Source: Paratinospora sagittata
Taxonomy: Eukaryota > Streptophyta > Magnoliopsida > Ranunculales > Menispermaceae
Reading direction: 5' to 3'
NCBI GenBank assembly: GCA_035771175.1
Contig: CM069599.1
Location: forward strand, 34,443,562 to 34,507,561
DNA: 64,000 nucleotides
In this document: positions 34,901 to 49,900 of the stretch, piece by piece
Layout of the letters: each line of letters starts with the position of its first letter
Numbering within the stretch: the stretch's first letter is position 1
The notes under the pieces: model-generated
The model's input: the letters and a program-made list of their open reading frames with translations, nothing else
The model's database searches: none
What the model was told of the DNA's origin: nothing
Position numbers and translations under genes: made by a program

Positions 34901-37900
34901 AAACAGGAGTTTCTAGCATACTTTTACCACATACTTGGTGTAATAAGCAATCCCAAGAAATTTTCTAAATGCATTATCAATGAAAATTGTTGTGAATCAA
35001 TGTAGAAAGTTTTCAGCATTATTGAAAAGAATATGTAGAACAGCCTACTTGAAAAGCAAGCATTGTGACAAATCACAAATTTGAGACTTATTAACCACTC
35101 TTTGAAGTTTAAAGATAAGTTTTGCAAGTCAAACGAAATCGATTAAAGAAAATAGCATATTTCTCAAGGCAACGAAAACCTGTAGATGCTCCCGAACAAT
35201 AAGATGAAGCTCCTTTCCAGCACTATCAATAGCCTTGGATACGCGTTTGAGTCCCTACAACATAAGAAACAACATGCAAGGTTTTTCTTAAAAAAAAATA
35301 ATGATTTTGTAAACAAATATAGATCTAGTCACACTTCAAATTAAAAATGAATATGCATCAATTAATCTTTCCATGTAAACAAGTAATCCAATATAGACAT
35401 GTCATGATCAATTTAAAATGTTTCTAATAAACTGTTAATGAACGCTAAACATACCAGTTCGCCAAGAGAGTTAACTAGAAACTGATGAATTGGAGGACTG
35501 GTCCGAGCTCCACCAAGTAGGCTTAGGAACTCCTCTTGAGGAGATGAATCCAGTCCTACCAAAAAAGAAAAAAATAATTGCTACAAGACAATATAAAATA
35601 GACTATCATGATAATAGAATGCAATGTGAATGAGTGATTACCTACCATGGTTAACAATCAGAGAAGACAGAGAATCAAATTTTTCATGAAATGTTTGTAT
35701 CGCATCAGTCCATTGCTTACACATAACAGATAGTGAAGTCCTGACAACCTCAATTAGATCTTCAATATTTGAGGCTTGTTGAGCCACTTGATGAAGCTCT
35801 TTTTTCCTAAAAACAGCAGAAAACAAGGACTCAAATGGTCAATTAAATGACCTGACTAAAAATAGATAGTTCATGTTTAAAAGTATCAAACATTAGAATA
35901 TCTACATTTCTGAAACAATTTTTTGATATTATGACTTGTCAGGTTTTATTTGCATGCCCTTGGAAAATGTTTTGACACTTCTGGAGCTAAATATTGAAGT
36001 AAGGAAAAATAAAACAGAAAAATCTCTAACAATACATAGCAAAGTAAAAAAAACAAGAGAGAGAGAGGTTCATGCTGTAATGTGGTTCAATGGTCTGATG
36101 CATGGTATGAACACTTTGAATTCATTGGTTCAAATCCCAAAAATACATAGAGAGAGAGAGGCACAAAGAAAATGCAGTAGCATAAATAAACTAGTAACAA
36201 AGAAAACAAAGTATGGACCATAATTTTTTTTATTTTTTTTTATTTTTTTTTATTTTTTTTTATTTTTTTTTTTTGTAAAAGATGCAATGTTAGTAGTTAG
36301 TTGTATAACTACCTTCATCACCAAACTACACTCTCGGGGAGGTATCAGGTCTGTACCAGAATTATTATTTTTTTAAGTATAACCAAGAATTTTATTTAAT
36401 AAGCATAAAGAATTATATAGACTACATTGCAACCTGCAATAGTGACAAAATTCAATCTAAACCATAACACCAAACCCTCCCACATTCTAAGACCTAGGCA
36501 CATCCCAAGATACTTAGTGTAAGCATCTTTCCCAACCCAAAACCCAATCCATTAAGGAAAAACCTGTATTCCATTCTGATACAAACACCCAAGAACTGGC
36601 CATCAACTTAATAGAATCCCACAATTGCTCCACACTTCTACATTGATTGTTAAATACCCTATTATTTCTTTCCAGCCATAAAGACCATATAGTTCCATAT
36701 GACGCAATAAGCCTAACTCCTTTAACCTGAGTAGAAGAAGTAGGCATATGAGACATGGATGGGCCTTCCGTCACATTTTGTGGACGACTAATATATCCAA
36801 CTGAAAAATCCTGCCAGTAGCACCATATTCACCTAGCAACAGCACATGAGAAAAACAAATGCTCTATGTTTTCCTCATCCTGACGACACGATGAGCACCA
36901 ATTAGGAGAAATAGATAAATTGGGAAGCCTCCTTTGAAGTATATCAAATGTATTAATCTTCCTATGAGCCACCAGCCATCCAAATACCTTAACTTTGGAT
37001 GGAGCCTTAACCTTCCAAGTATATTCAGCCAAAGGGAAAGAAGTAAGAGATGAAGAATCTGTAAGAGTTTTGAAAAAAGACATACAAGAGAATTGACCCA
37101 AAGGTTCTAGTTGCCAAACAAATCTATCAAAACTATTAGAAAATGTAATATTCTCAAGAACACTAAGTAGTTCAGTCGCTTCATCTTGTTCTCTAATAGA
37201 TAGGGCTCTATCAAGATGGAAGTTCCATGACAAGGTGTGAGAAGTAGGATCCTGTTCAAAAAAGGAAGAGATAGGACAGTTGTGTGTGGAGGAGATTCTA
37301 TATAGACATGGAAAAGATATAGCCAAGGGTCGGTCTCCCACCCAAATGTCTTCCCAAAAATGAAATGTATTGTCGTCCCCAACATTAGACCTGCACCTTT
37401 CAATAATCATGGGCGCAAGAGATACAATGAACTTCCAAGGGCACCTATGAGTAACTCTTTTAGCTTTCCTCAAACTCCCAGAAACATCTGTCAATGATTC
37501 CTTCCGTATTTGCTAGAGATCACCCTTGCCCACACCGAATCCTGGTCATGTAACAATCTCCATATCCATTTCCCACTTAAGGCCTTGTTCCTAGCACCCA
37601 AATTGCCAATTCCAAGTCCCCCCTTTTCAACTGGTCTCTGAACCATATCCCATTTGACAAGACTCCTTGATCCATCTTTCTACTTCCCACTCTATAAAAA
37701 TGATTTCATCATTCTTTCTAGACGATTTTCCATGTCCTTCGTTATTTGAAACAAGGACAAATAATATGATAGTATAGTATAAAGTACCGAACGAATCAAT
37801 GCCTACCTCCCACCTTTGGAAAGAAATGCTCTCTTCCAACCTTCCAACCTTTTTGTGATAGTTCTAAGGATTGGCTACCAAAAACCCATACATCTAGGAT

Positions 37901-40900
37901 TGCCCCCCAATGGTAAGCCTAAATACTTCAACGGCATTCCCCTACTGAACAGCCCACTCTATTGGCAAGTCTTAAGATGATCTCCGGATCCATATTTATC
38001 CCTGCAATCTGACATTTTTCCATGTTAACTTGAAGGCCCGATATCTCACTAAAGCACCGTAATATCATTAATGCATTCTTCACATTTTCCTCATCCCCAT
38101 CTAAAAGGAATAGTGTATGATTTGTATATTGTAAAAGAGACACTTCCACCCTATCTCTTCCCACTTGACAGCCCCTCGCTAGCTGAGACATCGACACCCT
38201 TGTCATTAATCTACTCAATCTGTCAGCAACAATTGTGAATAGAAATGGAGACAATGGATCCCCTTGTCTCAAACCTCTCCTAGCCTCAAACTTGCCTCTA
38301 GGCCTCCCATTGATGACAATTGAATAAGTAACTGAGCCTACACACCCCATCATCCATTTTATCCATCTCCCCCCAAAGCCTTTCATTCTCAACACATGTT
38401 CAAGAAAACCCCAATCAACCGAATCATATGCCTTGGCTAAATCTACTTTGAACGCAACCCCTTTCCTTGCATTCACTCTATATACGCTTCCATAGCTTCA
38501 TTAGCAACAAGAACCGCATCTAAGAACTGCCTCCCCTGAATGAAAGCGGATTGTATTGCTTCAATAGTCTTTTGCAATACTACCCTCAATCTCAAAGATA
38601 ATGTCTTTGAAATTAGTTTGTACAAACTAGTGACAAGACTAATAGGCCGAAAATCCTTTATGCATCTGGAATTACCTTTTTTTGGAACCAAAAAAATATA
38701 TGTCTAATTTACCCAGTTATTGATCACACCTATATGATAAAACTCATTCATTACCTTCATAATGTCCCCCTTCACCACATCCCATGACTTGTGATAGAAT
38801 AGCATTGAGAACCCATTTGGACCCGAAGCTTTTGACCCTTCACAACTAAACACCGCCGCTTTTACCTCTTCCTCATCGAACGGCCGCTCAAGAAAATCCT
38901 TATCCACTGTGGACAGAGCCTCCCAATTGAGGGTCCGTACCAGAATTTTGACCTAGCCTAAACTTCGGTTGCATTAAATTCGAAATTAATTTAGGGTAAT
39001 TTACTTTGTTGTTAGTCTTTAATGCTACGGTACTAGTGAACTCAAACATTATAGCTTTCAAGAAAAGCCTCCAACCAACATCTATTGACTAATACTAACA
39101 CCCTCATCCTCGAGCAAAGCCCAACTCAAAACTTATAGCTTTCGAGAAAAGCCTCCGACCAACATCTATCAACTAATACTAACACCCTCACCCTCAAGCG
39201 AAGCCCCATCCTACAGGGGGAAGGCCAAACAGAGGGATACCAAACAAATAAAAAGGAAAAAAAGTAAATTCTTATGAAGAGGCTTGACCCTAACTTCTAC
39301 AAGCCTAAGCTTTAATTAGGAGACAAAAAGCTATAGCTTGAGAAAATAGGCTCCAACAATGTATATCAACTGATACAAGCAAATTACAAAAGGCATTTGC
39401 ATATAGCATAAAGTACATGATGTACATCCATGTTGAAGTATGAGTTCCAATTGACTTCTCCATTTGGCGGAGGGAACAAACTCTTGAATTACATAAGAAA
39501 TCAAAGAAAGATGCATATTTTAATTCTTAATGTGTATCTTTCCCAAACCTCGTCCCCTAGAGGAGATAACCCATGAAATCCTTAACTAACTTTATGATAT
39601 ACTGCAGTGTTGCTTACAAATTCAATATTGGCCTTGTTCATTCTACTTTTGACCTCACAAATAGTTTTCATCTTCAGACTGAACTCAATTCAACTCAACT
39701 AAGTCTTTTCCCAACTACATGGGGTTGACTACATGAATTTGCTTCCTCTACTCTGCCTATCAAGCTATGTTGGTGTTAAAACTACTTTTGACCTCACGAA
39801 TAGTTTCCATCTTCATGCCATCTCAAATTTTCTTATCAAGAAGTCCTATGCAAAGAACCAACTAGAATATCCACCAACTCTTTGGGAATGTGGATGAGAG
39901 CCTGAAGATAATTTAATATATGCCTGTGCACTCTCTTCTCAAAATCTCCAACCCATCTTATCTTCCCAAAGTAAAATAAAAACACAGGAAATAGACATTC
40001 CTCCTCCAATTCTTCAGTCATCATATAGATAATAACTTACAAAGGATTCCTTTTCTTCTTGTACTTCATAGGTTGTGCTGGTATCACCTGATTCACCTCA
40101 ATTCTTCAACAGATACCAATTAAATCATATTTCTTTTATCAGCCTTGCCAACTTAAGAAAGACAAATAATCTCCTGTTAATGCATTTCCTACAATATATT
40201 GAGCTTTATCCATTTATAATTTTCTCCTTTTTCAGTTTTACATATTCATCTCCATAGCCCCATGTTTTCTATCCAATGAAATGTTTCATCTATCAAATGG
40301 TTAATCATCAAGCTCCACAATAAATAACTTATAACTGCATCTAATAAAAAATTTCTCATGTCTACGATTCAAATCGTATGATTCACAATTCAATTCACCC
40401 TAAAACAATTTGAATCGGATTCCTAAAACAGGATACCTATGAATTGTAAATGAATCAATCCGAAGCATAGGTGAATCGTAAGTGAATCAGATCAAATAAC
40501 TGGCTAAATCATAGTGAATCGGTCTGAATCATTAATTAGCTTAAAAAAACTAATGTCTTTATAACTCTATGGGCAGTTTAACATATACAAATATATTATC
40601 CAAATATGTAATATGTATTGTGAATCTTAGGATTCATTGATCCGTGTCCCGATTCAATTAACCAAGCCTCGAAACAATTCAATTCTGATTCATGATTTGA
40701 CTACCATATGTGTCAACTACATAACACTATAGTCTATGGAAGTATGCCCATCAATTTAGCCAACCAACACAAATTATGCCTTACTTTCTTAGAAATCTCT
40801 GAGACCAATAAAGTGCTGAGGGCATAACTAAATTCAATCATGAACCCACAAACTCTATGAATCCTACCACATATCTTACCGGTATAACATGGAAATTGTT

Positions 40901-43900
40901 GTAATCACTAAATAGTTATTGAAAGGAGAAGACAGGGATGGGGGATATGTATGTACAGAAGTGTATCTGATACATGTAGAAGTCACAGCAGATTTTATTG
41001 GCATTCAACATGTATAAAGAAATACAAATGAGAAAGTATGCTATTTCAAAAAAATTAATAATAAATAAAAAAGGAATAAGAAAGCATTGCGATGCAAATC
41101 CAAGCAAGACACAAAAGAACCCACCTCTTTCGAAATACAGAAGTGTCAAGAAGTAAAGAATGTAACCCAATTAAAGCATCATGCCCAGACGCTTGAATAT
41201 CTCTTTGTTCAAGTCCATCCTCTACCAGTTCCCCAAAGCTCATCACAATCAGATGATGAAGATCCTTTGACAAACCAAGCTGACATCCATACACAAAGTT
41301 ACACTCTTGACAAATAAGTTATCTTTAGCATGATCAAATGCAAACTATGATTCACTATAGCTTGACCCAAGGTGACAATTCACTTATCGAATCCAGATTA
41401 CTTTAATTTGGGCAAGCGGAGGCATGTCATGGGATAACTGCCTCAACTGACCAAAATTTTTGCACAAAGAACATGCATAGCCATGGTGAGGTTTATTAAA
41501 AGACTTACCATCAGAATGAACATTTATGTGCAGAAAATGTTTTTTAATGATTAAAATATTAATGGGCATGTTTTCAATCTTATGTCCATGTATACATACA
41601 TAGAAAAGGTAGATTGTTGTTTAAGATTTTAAATTTGGTAATTTCTTCAAACAACCACTGTCCCCACAAATTGCTTTAAAAACCAGAAGAGCAAGAAGCA
41701 ACACATATTTTGCCCTGAGGGGCGTGTATACACTTCATACAGTCACTTTCATGATAGACCGCCAAGTTTCAATGTTTCTTTATCATTTTCTTTCATTATT
41801 TCCCAAAGTAACCTGGCCCCCCAAATTACACTAGTTGGAGAAAAAGTCCAATCCCTTAAGTTTAAGGATAAAATCTTCCTTACTAGGGATAAACCAAAAA
41901 GCCCTTGAATCCTTAATTTTCTCACCAAGTAAAATCAAGATTACTTGCTTATTACTAATTAGAGTTTGATTCATTTGGTCCTACAAGTTTCATATAAAGA
42001 ACATCATCAGATACAACAAAAAAGAAAAGAAAAAAAAAGAATCATAAAAAATTGCAGTTTTATACGAGGTATACATTTTTCCAAGTGTTTTCTTTCAATT
42101 TTAGTGCATTTTAAGAGCAAGGAAGCTTATATTATGCATTTTTTATTGTTTTTGCCTCTTGAAATAGAAAGGTTTCTTTAAGTTGTTAATGACTCTAATA
42201 TATAAGTTCCTTAAGTTTCAAAACCTTAGAATACTTAAAATTATATGCAAATACACACACATGCAATTCATTAACTTTTTTGCATGTGTACCAACTCAAC
42301 TAACCCAAGAAAACCACATAGGGATTGCCTTAAAGCATTGACAATGCTGCTTAACATATTATCTTTACAGTTCAGCGCAAAGTACTCAAAGACGAACTCA
42401 AGGTGACGAAGGCTCTTGGCAACTAAGACACAAGGTGCAAGGTAAGGCACATGCTTGAGTGAAGCAAGGCGCAAAGCACATAAATATTTATCATTTATTA
42501 TTCTAAAAGAATAATAATAGTAAAATTATTCCTTGTGTTTGGCATAATCCTATTTGGGGTGCATAAGCATCAACTGAAGTTTTTTTTTATATCATTTTCT
42601 ATTACAACTTCTTTTAGTATTATTCTATTTCCTTTTTTGGTAACACTCATATCTTAAAGTTCATATTCATAATTATTCCTACCCCATTTCTCTTTTTCGT
42701 CTTTCCTAGTATAATGGAGTTCGCATCTTGTGTTATCTAATTCTCTTGTTTTTTCCCTACGCGTGTAGTTTCTTATGAGCACATTATGTTCCACTATTCT
42801 CCTAATCTATCTACCACATTTATCCATCTACCTCTTTTTCTTTTGATAACCGAGGGTATCCAAGCCCCCTTGCCTGACAAATCCCTTGGGGCTACCGGCT
42901 ACATGTGAACCTCCCTATCCTCAAGTGCCAAGAAAAAGTTTCATGCTTTCTGATGTGGATACCTATCCATCATTCAAACCCTTTGGGGTTTCCATTCATC
43001 ACCTCTTAATGTTCAAAACTTCATATATTTTATGTTACACACCTAAACTTCTTATCTGGGACTAACTTAGTTACCTACAGTCATCCAGTCGCTAGGAGGG
43101 TATAAGAACCCTCACCCATTCAATACTCTACCCTAATGCAACCAACATACCGCTTTCCCATTCTTCAAGTACTCAAGACAAGGGAAATGCATCACTCACT
43201 AGAGACATCCTAACCCTCCACAAAGTTTGGTTATGACATATGCACAAAAAAAATCTTAAAAAGTTGTATGCTTGTTATAAACTATTTGACACAACCCTTC
43301 TTTATTGAAGCACCCACCCACCCACCAAAGTATGGGGAGCGAAGGTCGCATTAGAACCAAGTATCGAAAATTCGATTTCGACTTGATTTCGGTCACTTGA
43401 AAATTGGAATTAATTCAGAGAACATTAATTTGACATGGAGAATTTTTGTAAAAATTCGCTAAATTAGAGAAGTTTAGAGAATTTTTGCATATATGCTTAA
43501 ATATCTAGATTTATTGTAGTATAAGCTAAAAACTAATATAAATAGACACTTTTAATACATAAAAATACCAATAAGTGACCTAATAAAATCAATCTTGTTA
43601 AGTGGGTTGATGAATTTGAAATTATGGCTTTTGGTCTTAATTCATTTTCTTTGTTTTGATATTTAATTTTGTGATGCCTTGCTTCTCAACCATATAATTT
43701 GCTAGTTTGAATTCCACCATGCTTTATTTATTAGTTTATTATTAAATGTATTGTTTATTAATCTTGTTTTATAAGAGATAACTAAAAGATGGCTTTGGGA
43801 ACTGTTTTAATTTATTTTTAAGTTTTTATCTTATTTCAACTTTATTTATTTATTTATTTTTACTTTTTTTCTTCTCTTTTTGGTAAAGCATATCCCATAA

Positions 43901-46900
43901 ACTATATAATTTGTGGGCTTCTTAAATTATTTGTTTAAATTTATATTGCTAAGTTGGTTGATGAAGTTGAAAATAATACATAATTATTCGTATTTTTTTT
44001 ATTAATGAAATAATATTTCTTTACTTCTCTGTCGAATTTTATCGAATTTTTTGTCAAATTTTTGCATTTTTGAATTGAAAAATCAAAATTTTATTGAATT
44101 ATTTCGGCAAATTTTTACATTTTTTATTTTACATCCACTTCGCATTTCAGTGGTAAAAAAAAAGGAAAAAAATTCATGGAAGTTCGCCGAATTTCGGGAA
44201 ATTTTTGAACCATGATTAGAACAGGAGATAGGATGGGAGCTTGACCCACCCCTCCCCCTACCCCCCGCGAAAACCCTGACTTCCCACATTCTCCTAAAGA
44301 CTTCTTGTTCTTCACCCTCTCCGCAAGTCTTCTTTCTATTTTTTCTATATGAAACCAAAATAAAACAAACAAATTATAAGGAAAAGAGGAAGATCCCTAG
44401 AGGAAAAGAAGTCAACTAGAACAAGATAAAATTGGTTTGGGTGAGCAACCAAAATAATTTCTAGCTTACACATAACTTGGTTTGGGTGAGAGACCAACTC
44501 ATAAAATTGGGAGACTCGAATACTCAACCAACCCAACCCAATGATCAAATAGGTCAAGTTTCATTCAATTATAATTATATCCAATCAAGTTCAAGTGGTT
44601 TTCTTCATCCAATTTAGTTGTCAATGTGGACTTTGGTTTAAAATCGAACTAGGCCAACCTGCGCACACCCTAGGTAAGGTAAATAAAGAAATAAAAGGCG
44701 AAGTTTCTAATAAGCATCCAGTACCCAACATAATGATTTATCTTCTTGTCCCCAATTTATCACATGGCATTAGTTTCATGCTATGGATTTTTAGGTAGAC
44801 CACTCTGCTTAATTGGTGCCAAAGAACTATTCTTCCATAATTCCATTCATTCGACTATTATGATCACTTAAATACAACTTTGTTAACCAAACTCACCTGG
44901 TTAAGTCTCTTTTATGACTATATAAATAATTTAATGTAAACAAAAGAAGAAAAGATGCTTTCATAAGTGAAGTTGCTCAAAAAGAATGCATTTATGACAT
45001 GAACATGCATGTTTCATAATAATTCGCACTGCCACATATAGGCATTATTCATAAGGAAAAAGTAATAAAAAGGCTATCATTGCAGAGTTCAAAAGTATAC
45101 CTTGCATATTGAAGCATTTAAAAGTTGATAAGTGGTTTGCTTGTCCAATAGTGGCGCATGAAAGGAGGATTCCCGTATATTCTAGTGCATGACCGCAAGC
45201 ATAAGATGGAATAAGCACAAAAAGGAATTTTTCAGTACAAATAAAAACGAGAATTAATAAAACCACATAGCAACAGAAGAATTGACAGAAAGCATATAAT
45301 AAGATTATCAAAAGAGAACTCCATGAATTCTGCATCAAGATCCACAAAGTTCAATAACAAGTATAAATACATGGAAAGAAAATTCAACACAATTTTTCAA
45401 ATTAATGACCTTTAATCGTCGAATTACAAATTAAATGTAATCGAACTATCATAAAAATTCCATTGAAGTTAGATAAAATATTGAAATAATTTTTAAACTG
45501 AATAAAAAAATAAAAATAAAAAATAAAAAACTTTTGTTAGAAGATATTCCTAAAGAAGAAAAGTATATGAGATTGAATAAGAATTTCTTATGTAATAGAT
45601 AGAAAATAAAAATCATAAAAGGAAGAAGCAATATAAGATTTACAAAACTCTAATTTAAAATAAAATTGAATATGCAATAATGCAATTTACAAATTGTGTA
45701 AGTAATCATTAGGTCTTCTACATATGCTAAGCATAACAGTCATAAAATAGTTTGTTATTCATGCAATACTTGTCAAGTAATATAGAGATTATAAATCTTA
45801 CTTTAAACCATTATATTTTATAATTTTATGAGTTTTAAATATATAACTATGTTTTAGCATATCTAAAAGAAACATAGACCTCTACAATATTTAAATAGAA
45901 TGTTTATATTTATCTAATGTTTTGAATTTTAAAAAAATAATAATATGTTGAATTGGACTCTCCAAATTAATTCCAAATTTTGAAGTGCCAAAGTTTAAAG
46001 GCGAAATCAAATTTTTGGTCCTTGCACAAATACAGATGGCAAAAAGTATTGTTACGTTATGAAGATGTCAAGAGAAGTACTACAATTAATCTCCTCATTG
46101 ACAGAATGTGACTGAGCAGGATATTCCACAAAAGGATGTTTCTCAACAAGGTACAGCATTCTTATTGGACACAATCCAGTTCGATAGAAGTTTAAATAAA
46201 GACAAGAAACTGCCCCAAAAGAATTGCCTACCCAAACTGACATCAAAAGTTAAGCTTTTCTTTAAATTAAAAAGGAAAAACTGGAATAATCAACTTAAAA
46301 TAGCCCCCAAAAAAGAAACAATAAACTTGTTGAGGAGCCAACCAAAAGGCTGAACGTATCAGAAAACTTACAATTAAACCATATGATAAATCAAGTAAAA
46401 CCAGCTGCCTAATTCTAAAAAATATGAAATAAAGCAAATAAATGATAAGAAAGAGTTCGTAAATAAAAAAGAACAGTTATTTTACCTCCCAAGTTGAAGA
46501 GCATAAAAAATACACATGTTAATATAGATACCAAGGCCAAGAATATCACAAATTAATGAATGCTAATAATAATACAGCAACACTCAAATAAACTTTTTCA
46601 TTTCAACTAAATACTTACAATCTTTCCTATTGGGAAAATCCCAAATATGCTAAAGCAAATGCTTCCATCTTTGTCTCCACTGCACAGAATGTTAAAATGC
46701 TGATGCGGAGAATTTGACATCCCTTGAAATGAATCTAGATTATCTTCTATGATCCCAATTTCCCCAGGTATCACTCCAGGCATTCTAGGAATCCTAGGAG
46801 CAGAAGGGAAGAAACGCAAAGTACGGTCTTCATAAGTTAAGATGTTACCAGTTTCATCCTAAATACAAATTTTAGAAAGAATAGATCCATGAGATTGTAA

Positions 46901-49900
46901 GAGGTTAACCCAAAAATCATATACAGCAGCTTCTATTGTTATTAAAAATAATATAGCAAACAATTCTCACAAAGCAACACCACTGAAGGGTTGTAGAACC
47001 AAAAAGCATTTGACAAGTCATCTAAAAGACAATAACTTATATACATAGATCCCATCATATTTAGAATTTCCCTAGAAGCACAAAGGGAAACTGAAAGGAC
47101 AGGGTAATTATGTATAATTTCAAGCTGAATCAAGATAAAATTGCACATAACTGAAAGGCCCAGTCAGATACCCCAAAAAATAATAAATAAATAAATAAAT
47201 AAAAATAAGCTAGTTGAGAAAAAGCTTACACAACCTTAATATCGATATGCGCCATAATTTTAAGGATTGCCAAAACTTAAGTCCAACCACACAATCAACT
47301 CAAGGAAGCGTTTGAAAACTCCATATGCTTAATGCCACTTGGATTTGTGCCTCAAATTCAACCATATCTAATCCTAACAGTACAAAATAGAATTATTTCA
47401 TTGAAAAGAAAAAACTTAGATCAAACTCGTCATTTTGACTAGCAAATCAGCATAAATGACCTCGGTTCATATGTCTGGTTATACATGTACTAACTCTATG
47501 GGATCACATTGGACGTCATTTTGAGTTGGTCCTCTACAATAAATGAGCTGTAATGGTGCCAAATATAGGGCATGAACTGCTTATAGCATATAGCTTATGA
47601 ATAAATGATTATGGAAAGTGCTTAAAGAGTTAAAGATAAGCTATTTCTTAATTTCTTATTGATATTTGTATTTTTAAGAACTATTGTGATTTTTTAATAT
47701 TGTTATTTATTTTAAAATAAAATGTGAGGCTTACAACTTGCCTAACAAAAGCAAACCACATCAGTTACACCTTACGAGTTTTAAAACTTACTGTCCAATT
47801 AGCAAAGAAGTACTTTTGAGTACAATTGGAACCTAACACTTCTTTCTCATAATTCTACAAGTAGGTAATGATGGGATATATGGAGGACCCTATTAGAGAT
47901 TCTATGATAATTTTCGTATGGTGAGAGCCTCTACCCAACCATAATATTCTTCAACAACTTTTAAACATTCGCCGAATCTCTTATAAGAATTCATATTAGA
48001 TTGGTTGAGACTCATCGCATTCTTCATAATCCAATACTTTTATCACTCGATATGCATTGACATATTGGCTCTTTTCTTTTTGATTCAAGGGTATCTAGGC
48101 ATCTTAGAACACAAATAGTCAAATGATGTGCATGCAAACATCCCTATCCTCCTCACGCATTAGAAACTTTATGGAAAGTGGCCTGCTTGGGGTGGGATTC
48201 AAACTTAGGACTTCCACTTTTCCAGCAGCAGCTTATTGGCTATCACACCAATCACAAGTTGGTTGCACAAAAGAAACAACACGTGAACAAAGTGTAACAG
48301 AAATGCAAATGTTAATATGGATATGTAATAAAACATTAAAAGATAGAATTAGAAACGAACATATTTGAGAAATGGTAGGAGTAGCCCTGAAGATAAAAGG
48401 AAAGAAAACTTATTAAGGTGATTTGGACACATATAACGAAAACCTTTAGATGTCCCAGTTAAGAAGAGTGGCCTATTAACAATCCATGGTAATAATAGAG
48501 ATAGAGGAAGACCAAAAATAACACTAACAGAAATAATTAAAAAAGATATAACTACTTGTAATTTAGATGTTAATTTAGCCCTTGATAGAACAAAGTAGAC
48601 GAAGCAGATTCATGTGGTCAATCCTATGTAGTTGGAAAAAAGCTTAATTGAGTTGAGTTATTTATAGATTAGGTTCCTTTGGGTTTTGCTTCTAGTAGTT
48701 GATTTAACCTCGGGTAAAGTGACATTGCTCGAAAATTTGAAGTTTTGTAAGTTCTCAAGTTCTCTCCTTTTTTTTTTCTTTTAACAACCGAGAGTACCCA
48801 AGCTTTGACCAACTAACCCCTAGTGGCGGAAGAGAGTCAATCCTTGGTCTCTATTCATTTCTTGTTATCTATTTCTTTCTTTGTTTATTTAATTGTGTTA
48901 TTAGCAAATGGTAGATCCCCGAACAATATCAGATTTTTTTTATTTTTCACCCTTGCATTTTTTAAAATAGTAAATTCAGATTTTTAAGTTTTAGTTTTGA
49001 ATGGTTATTTTAATTTTAATTTTTTATTGCTTTCATAACTTAGGATTCTACACATAATCTTTAATTATTTTCTAAAAAATTAAAGCGATTTGTCCAATCT
49101 TTGTGGGATCAACCTTAAGTGTTAAAATTTATTTTTGCTTGCAAATATTTTTTGGTTTATTTAAAAGATCACATCATGCAACAAGTGCAATGACATCGTA
49201 TATTTCCCATGATCATCTACACTTAGTATAGATAAATAACAAGAAAAAATAGTATCAGATTTAAGAAACGCAACAGATCTTTCGGTTCCAAAAGCTTGCC
49301 ACAAATAATCAAAAGCAAATATACAATGATTTGCACCAACCACTTGCAAGAACAAGTAATGCATAATCATAGTTTCAAAAAACAATAGTAGCTTACGCAT
49401 CTAGGCATGCATCAAGATGATGCAACGAAATAGCCTCAAGCCCTTAGAGGCACAATGACTACTAAAAACAGGTGTAGCCTCGTTTCAAGATTTGAGCTTT
49501 TGTTACTTTTTTTCTAAGATAATCTCATAACTAAACTTTAGACAAAGATACCATGTCAGTCTTGTCCTCAAGGATTAGTTCTTCCTCATTTTGCAAGAAT
49601 CAAAGATTTTATTTTTGAACCGGTCTTTCTTTGAAGGGGAGCCTTGGTGCAATGGTAAGAGTTGTTGTCGTGTGACCATGTGGTCACGGGTTCAAGTAGT
49701 GGAAACAGCCTCTTGCGAAGTAAGGTAAGGCTGCGTACAATAGACCTAAATGTGATCCAACCCCTTTTTGGGACACCGCATAGGCAGGAGTTCGTGCACC
49801 GGGCTACCCCTTTTTGTCTTTCTTACTAGAGAAAAATTATAAATATTCATTCATTACTCGTTGGATTCAATTTCATTTTTCCCTGTGAGCTTTTTATGAG

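Noticed and set aside
49632..49700. Possible tRNA gene (A and B boxes present)
   Set aside because: The boxes are the head of an Au SINE: the sequence continues through the SINE body and T tail and does not fold as a complete tRNA with an acceptor stem.
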